DNA from: Branchiostoma floridae
Lineage: Eukaryota; Chordata; Leptocardii; Amphioxiformes; Branchiostomatidae
Length of the DNA: 44,927 nucleotides
Reading direction: 5' to 3'
NCBI RefSeq assembly: GCF_000003815.2
Contig: NC_049995.1
Span: 12,389,808-12,434,734, forward strand
The position numbers were made by a program, and so were the translations under genes. A model generated the notes under the pieces. It saw nothing but the letters and a program-made list of their open reading frames with translations. It was not told where the DNA came from and ran no database searches. Of this stretch, positions 39,451 to 44,927 are shown piece after piece (positions within the stretch are counted from its first letter, which is position 1; every line of letters starts with the position of its first letter).

Positions 39451-41273
39451 CTAAGAATCCGTATCTTCTCTTTCCTCCTGCAGACTCTGTTGTTTGGCCC
39501 TTTCCTTCTCCTCTTCCTGCTGTCTGACCATTCGCAGGTAGTCTCGAACAACTATCTTCTTTGGGATCACATCTAGTGGGGGTTTGGAGAATGGAAAATT
39601 CTTAGTTGAGAAGCACCACAATATTGTAGCATTTTTAGTCTGTTTCTAGCATTGTATAGAGTCTCATACGTAGTGAAATTTCTACTATAATTGTAGCCAG
39701 GGCTGTGTACCTAAAAACCCGTACCTGTACCATACCTAAAAAATTGTTTAGGTACAGGTCCGGACCTAAACATCTGTGTACCTGTACTTAAACAAACTAA
39801 ATCACTATTAAACACTACTTTTTAAGACTGCTGGACAAGTAAATCCCGAATCAACAATGACAATGGTGATAATCTTGCAGTTGAAACTTAAGAAAACTTG
39901 CAAAGAAATTGTTTTGAGATTCAAATATGTAATTGCCCATACAAAGATGACAATTTATCACTAGAAAAGACAGTTAGCTACATGTTTAACTTACATGTAT
40001 TTGGTTAAACTTTTTTAGGTACAGGTGCAGGTCCAGACCTGTACCTAAACCCGTGTACCTGTACCAGTACCTGTACCTGAAAATTTGGTTAGGTACACAG
40101 CCCCAATTGTAGCTCAACCTTCAGTCAGCCAGGGCCAAGGTAGCTAGTTTGGTGTAAAATATATGAATAGTTATAGGCTTGGCTGAAGAGGGTAAAGTGC
40201 AATTTCATGCAAGGCTCAAAATTGGTTTCACAAAAATTTTCATAGCTGCTCTGGCAGAGTACGGGTAAGAGCCTTGAAGCTTTCATTTTATGGCAAACTC
40301 ACTCTTCTCTCTAAGGGTGCTCTTTTACATGTATGTACGCTGCCTGTGGTTTGGCACTTGATGCTGAAGCATAATTTCCCTCATAATACAGGGCTACCAG
40401 CTTTTTGTCACCATCCGAAATGATGAATGCGATCTCTTATTACTTGTCCAAGCTCTGGCTGACCTTGGCATCGAATCCACATGGCCGAACACAAAAGAAT
40501 CTTATTCATGATTCAATTGATTGATCATGAATCATACGGCAAAGCAAATGAGTTGCTAAACCACTTATGCAAAAGGATTTGTTATTTCGAGGTTAAAGAA
40601 ACCTTCTTAAAGTAACCTCCTTGGTATTTACCATATAGTGATATTACAAAATACACATTTCACCTGCAAGAAATTGCAGATTGTCTGCATCATTGACCAC
40701 TTCTGCCAGGTCCCCATATGCCAGGGTGTCTGTTGTCTCAGGGTCCTGCTTAAAGGCCTCCGTAGCCAAGTGCTGGATAAACAACTCCTGCAAGAAAAGA
40801 TACAGAAAGTAGAAGTGGAAGATAAAATGGGATTTTTGAACAGACCATTCAAGTCTTAGGAGGTTTTGTCCTCCAGAACTTATGGACAAAGAAATCTTAA
40901 GTATATACGTTACATATCATATATTACTTTACATTCAAAGTACTTTAGGGGATTTATTCTGTGGTAGACAGACTATGTTCTTCGCATGTTCTTCACATGT
41001 AACGTAGTGAAGTACGACTGTCACAGTTATGTTTCGAGAAAAAATTTAGAATGTTGCACATGCCCCCCTCCCACTATTAATACAGCGTGCACCGGCTAAC
41101 TCAACAGTCTTAAAATTCATTACTAGAAGTTAAAGACCCTACCGTCGCCCTGGCAACCAGGTAGACTGACTCCTGCCCGATATTTGAATTTCTGCCGAGC
41201 TCCGCATGATGGTTTTTATTCTAGCGAGCGGCAAAACCACGGATTTGTTCTTTGTTTCGCTTTTTTCCGCCAT
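39451..41273 (-). CDS. CHRAC1: CHRAC1-type histone-fold protein (chromatin accessibility complex)
   Basis: Exons on the minus strand are 41273-41143, 40787-40664 and 39572-39451. They encode about 125 residues, against 131 in human CHRAC1. Family features: start MAEKSE..., LPLARIKTIMRSS (histone-fold helix 1), QESVYLVARATELFIQHLA (helix 2), LAYGDLAEVVNDADNLQFL and VIPKKIVVRDYLRM, then a charged tail rich in E, K and Q ending EDTDS. Family members pair with POLE3 (CHRAC17) and bind DNA in the ACF1-SNF2H remodelling complex. The summed exon length is 377 nt, one short of a full frame. In exon 1 the frame shifts between MRSSAE and NSNIGQE at about 41190, in a short A run. Splice sites are canonical and downstream exons are intact, so an assembly error is as likely as a real lesion. 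Confidence 0.85.
39697..40104. mobile_element. 408-bp hAT-type MITE in CHRAC1 intron 2
   Basis: Ends GGGCTGTGTACCTAA and TTAGGTACACAGCCC are flanked by AATTGTAG at 39689-39696 and 40105-40112. Interior repeats of the ACCTGTACC type fill the inner arms. No ORF. Confidence 0.88.
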
Positions 41274-41289
41274 TTTCTTTTTCTCTGAG

Positions 41290-41317
41290 GGGTCAACTAG
41301 GGGTCAACTAGGGGTCA
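41290..41317. promoter_or_regulatory. Three GGGTCA half-sites spaced by 5 bp (DR5-like) at the CHRAC1 start
   Basis: GGGTCA at 41290-41295, 41301-41306 and 41312-41317, each separated by ACTAG. This fits the RGKTCA-N5-RGKTCA pattern of retinoic-acid response elements. It may equally be a tiny 11-bp tandem repeat without function. It lies 17 bp upstream of the CHRAC1 ATG. Confidence 0.35.
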
Positions 41318-41322
41318 ACAAC

Positions 41323-42061
41323 AAAAATATATTTTCTCAAAATTTATTCACTTATTAGAAATAAAGTATATATTTAATCATAAGTGCTATCTTTGATCTT
41401 TTCATAGATTTTTAATCATTTTGCACTGCCCTTGCAATTCTTAAATGACTTTTAAAAAGTATGTTAACCTTTGACCTCAACCTTTCCCGCCAAATATATT
41501 TGCACCGCTTCGTACTTCCGGGTTTGGAGATTGTCATGATAAACAACAATTTCGTACTACTTTGGTCAATTTGGTCGGGCCCATCACATTCAGTTCGTAC
41601 AGATGTTTCTATAATACTAAAGGGGTATATATTCGGTTCGTTAGGAGTGTTTAAAGGGGCAGAACTCGTCGTCGAAACCAGAGCAGTGGTATCGACACTA
41701 CGTAGTTTCGGTTGATGATGTCATACTGGCCTGGGTGATTCCCCGCTAACGATAGGTTGTATATCGCGTTGTGCATAAAAACTCCCCATGACTCATGGAC
41801 TTCACGCGCTTGTGCCGGGAATTTCCATGTTAGCTAGACGTCTGGACGGCACGAGATTCATTTGTGACCGTTGGGAGCGACTGAATCAGACGTGCGACGG
41901 TGTCTTCTGGGCCAGAACGGCCTGAGATCTTCTAAAACTTTGTCCGGGCCCCTCCTTGCGTGTCAAGCTGATCATCGCCCCTGAGGAGAATTTCGGAGTC
42001 CTTAGCAGAAGACAGCGATATAATTTCCTCCTAGATAAGACTGGTTTCGAAAGTGTTGTGC
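41323..42061. promoter_or_regulatory. Probable bidirectional promoter region
   Basis: Between the CHRAC1 start (minus) and the next gene (plus). 41740-42061 is relatively CpG-rich (CGCGCTTGTGCCGGG, GACGTCTGGACGGC) compared with the AT-rich surroundings, as expected of a 5' region. It runs into the N gap. No coding exon can be assigned with confidence. Confidence 0.35.
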
Positions 42062-42439
42062 NNNNNNNNNNNNNNNNNNNNNNNNNNNNNNNNNNNNNNN
42101 NNNNNNNNNNNNNNNNNNNNNNNNNNNNNNNNNNNNNNNNNNNNNNNNNNNNNNNNNNNNNNNNNNNNNNNNNNNNNNNNNNNNNNNNNNNNNNNNNNNN
42201 NNNNNNNNNNNNNNNNNNNNNNNNNNNNNNNNNNNNNNNNNNNNNNNNNNNNNNNNNNNNNNNNNNNNNNNNNNNNNNNNNNNNNNNNNNNNNNNNNNNN
42301 NNNNNNNNNNNNNNNNNNNNNNNNNNNNNNNNNNNNNNNNNNNNNNNNNNNNNNNNNNNNNNNNNNNNNNNNNNNNNNNNNNNNNNNNNNNNNNNNNNNN
42401 NNNNNNNNNNNNNNNNNNNNNNNNNNNNNNNNNNNNNNN
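42062..42439. other. Assembly gap (378 N)
   Basis: 378 N. It probably hides the first exon (signal peptide) of the Ig gene at 43393 onward. A (TAC/TAG)n microsatellite follows at about 42447-42478. Confidence 1.
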
Positions 42440-42915
42440 CTGACTGACAGTACTACTACTAGTACTAGTAGTAGTAGTATTGTTGAGTTGTATGTGTATG
42501 AGTTGTATGTGTTTGGTGACACTTAACACTTTCTGTCATGGTGGTATTAATAATTCTTTCTAGCTGGCCTTTCCATCATGTAAAAAAATCCTGAGTGTGA
42601 GCTAATGAAACTCTAATTGAGATTATTGAGATTGAGATGATGTACATGTACAGTCAAAGCTGGATTCAGCAACCACTCTAGACTGAGGAATGATTTGGTC
42701 GCTTATATTATAGGACAGGTGGATGCTTAGAACAGGGCGGGGTTAACTACATGTAGACATGATTCAGTCTGTTGCTTAATCAGGTTTCACTGTGTTATAA
42801 AGGTCCAGACTGAGTTTTTTTAATGTGTGCTTTTGATTGTGATTGACAAGTTACAGAAGTGTTTATTGGTGTCATATTTGTTATTGTACATACATTGTAT
42901 GTAACGTTACATTGT

Positions 42916-43248
42916 CAGGGCTCGGAATACTTTGTTTTGCATACCTGCATTGGTACAAGTAACATTGAAAATTACCTGAACCGGACAACTTTTACCTGCA
43001 ACAATCTGAATTTAGGAAGTAATGGATCATACTAAAATTGTTCAGGAACCATTGCTAATTTTAAGTACATACGTCATAGGTGGTAACAGTCAATGCAGCT
43101 AACAACAATCCATATACACCTACATCATAGGACATTTAATATGCACATGAACCATTGCAGGTTTGGTGCAGGTAGACACCAGAAATACCTGCACAGCTCC
43201 AATTTTACTTGCACTAACCTGCATATGCAGGTGGTATTTCGAGTCCTG
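42916..43248. mobile_element. 333-bp hAT-like MITE
   Basis: Begins CAGGGCTCGGAATAC and ends GTATTTCGAGTCCTG, with inner inverted copies of CCTGCA(TATG)CAGG. ATTGT abuts both sides (42911-42915 and 43249-43253), but a full 8-bp duplication is not evident. The CAGGG terminus is typical of hAT. Confidence 0.6.
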
Positions 43249-43392
43249 ATTGTACAGGTTAGTAGGTGATGTGTGTTTATTATTCATGATTTAGTATTTA
43301 CAGGAACAGAATTGTTGATGTGTGCTTGTTAATGTTATTTTCAGGTATAGAATTGTTTGTTGATGCATGATGTTTATGATTTTTGTTTACAG

Positions 43393-44167
43393 GTACAGAA
43401 GTGTTTGGTGAAGAGGGAGGCTATGTGGACCTCCCTTGTGCTCCAGCCTACGATCCGACGAACAACCTCCATTGGCAAGTTATTCAGAGAGGCACAGGAA
43501 GTAACATCATCTTTCTTGTCAAAGAGCCTGGTATGTATAATGTATCTAGTTTGTATATCTTGCCTATTGCATTTCCTATAAGTATAAACATTGCCTCCAA
43601 AAATACAATGAAAGATCCAGTTCTCACCGCACTTTGCAATTGTTTACTTCCTGGGCAGTCAATACATTGAGATTGAATTTAATTTCTTAGTTCAGGTACA
43701 ACCGTACATTGAACCATAGCAACATAATACGGACATACGTGTAAATATATTAAACATGTAAAGATCCGAATTTCTTTTTAAAAGTTTGCCATTGTGGCAA
43801 ATGGAGTCTGCAGTTAGTAGGTGTTGAGTATTATATTCATAGATGAATTTACATAGTATGAAATGTATTTGTTGTAAACTAGTATCATAGTTTCATAATA
43901 ATCCAAAAGGTACATTTTGATAGAACACAAACATTTTTACATTGTCATGTTTTTTTATACAAACAGGAAAAGACGTAGAGATTCGTTACACGAGGTTAGC
44001 TGGACGACTGTCTCTCCGGGATAGCAACAATCTGAGGATCTCCAACCTGAACAGAGATGATGATTCTGTGGACTCAACCGACCCACATTTTGTTGGGACG
44101 TACCGGTGTAGCCAACCACAGGAGGAGGACCCACTAGAGGGAGATCAGTTCATTCTGCGAGTCAGAC
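43393..44167 (+). CDS. Partial immunoglobulin V-type gene (runs off window)
   Basis: Two phase-1 exons, 43393-43530 and 43967-44167, with GT/AG borders, together encode one Ig V-like domain. The first gives GEEGGYVDLPCAP (B-strand Cys) and NNLHWQV (C-strand Trp). The second gives RLAGRLSLRDSNNLRISNL and VGTYRCSQP (F-strand Y-x-C), ending FILRVR. No signal peptide is visible; it is probably in the N gap or just outside recognisable sequence. The 3' exons lie beyond the window. Likely a secreted or membrane Ig protein and possibly related to the Ig/Death receptor, but the rest of its architecture is unknown. Confidence 0.75.
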
Positions 44168-44481
44168 GTAAGTGTGCGAGTCACGTGATGTGCATATACT
44201 GTATACCATCTACAGTAAACTGTTATTAAGACTCTTCTGACTTCAAAACATTGAAGTAACTGACATCACTCTTATCGAGATTTTCATCATGCAATTGGAG
44301 AAAAGGGGTCTTTGATAAAAAGTGTCATAGATTGCATCAACTTAAGTCTTAAGGCATTAGACTAGATGTAACGTTATATGTTCCAGACGTCTAATGCTCT
44401 AAAAGGTTTCATTAATATTGTAAGGAAACATAATTCTTATAGCAAGAAATTTATGATATTCTTGTGAATACTTTTTAAACT

Positions 44482-44927
44482 AGAGTTCGGCGACCTCATA
44501 CCTCCATGAAAATTTAGAGCTTTCGTAAATTTAATGCAATTGACTAACACATTAACATAATTTATGCATAGTGTTGTTCATCATTGACTAACGTACACAT
44601 GTCACAGTTATAAAATTCCCATTATTAATCATAAAGCGGTTTTGCATTTTTTACATAAATTATGCAAATAAGTTCCTCATTATCATATTTGGTATCTGCT
44701 TATATTCCACCTATCGTAATTAACATGTGTTACATGTATTGAGGTCCAGTTATTGAAAACAATGGAACTATACAATTTCCTCATTAATTATGCAAATTAA
44801 GTCCTCATTTGCATAACATGTATATCATTATGAACATCTCTGTCTAAGCTACCCGCATGCCTAAAATGCAGGCAATCCGTCGTTCCTTTCTGCAGTTATC
44901 CTCTTTGGAGTGTCTTGACAAAAACAC
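44482..44927. mobile_element. Second copy of the 8155-9230 repeat, truncated by window end
   Basis: Starts TAGAGTTCGGCGACCTCATA, preceded by TAAAC as in the first copy. It follows that copy at high similarity through the repeated ATTATGCAAAT segments to the end of the window. Confidence 0.92.

Noticed and set aside
41956-42529. ORFs spanning 42062-42439
   Set aside because: They are open only because they run through N characters.

Overview
The window looks like lancelet (Branchiostoma, amphioxus) nuclear DNA. This is an inference from split genes with GT/AG introns, dense small inverted-repeat transposons, an animal-type Helitron with OTU and endonuclease domains, and an immunoglobulin/Death-domain receptor of the kind expanded in amphioxus. 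It is an assembly with two N gaps (25488-25587 and 42062-42439). No prokaryotic, CRISPR, rRNA or tRNA features were seen.

Layout. 1-870 is a ~121-bp tandem satellite. About 1100-6320 and 8130-30570 are two arms of one tandem segmental duplication. Each arm carries an intact five-exon gene (copy 1, 1736-4382; copy 2, 9672-27966) for a protein I do not recognise: a basic N-terminus, a conserved helical domain, one hydrophobic helix, and a long Gly/Ala/Thr nine-residue repeat. The two arms act as each other's empty-site control. Copy 2 has gained a ~1.08-kb repeat (8155-9230), a SINE/LINE-like fragment (9806-9998), a ~0.66-kb element (10279-10937), a ~14-kb block in intron 2 and a TTAA-flanked piggyBac-like element (28600-29546). 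Copy 1 gained a TA-flanked MITE (2902-3108).

The intron-2 block of copy 2 holds a Helitron/Helentron on the minus strand. It encodes an N-terminal repeat region, an OTU protease, a HUH Rep nuclease, a PIF1-type helicase and an apurinic-type endonuclease. Its first coding part is split by a 1035-bp element with perfect 50-bp terminal inverted repeats and an 8-bp target duplication. That element itself carries a fragment of a RecQ-type helicase. The Helitron is also frameshifted near 19420-19489, and its 3' end consists of nested tandem duplications.

31994-37457 (+) is a nine-exon gene for a receptor of about 738 residues: signal peptide, Cys-rich Ig domain, second Ig domain, Thr-rich stalk, transmembrane helix, ~330-residue cytoplasmic linker, C-terminal Death domain. 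Splice phases agree across all nine exons. CHRAC1 lies convergently on the minus strand (41273-39451) with an apparent 1-bp frameshift in exon 1. A second Ig V-type gene begins on the plus strand (exons at 43393-43530 and 43967-44167) and runs off the window. Its first exon is probably lost in the 378-N gap, and its promoter is probably shared with CHRAC1.

The most distinctive items are the Ig-Ig-TM-Death receptor, the duplicated repeat-protein gene with its record of insertions, and the transposon-in-Helitron-in-intron nest with a captured helicase fragment.
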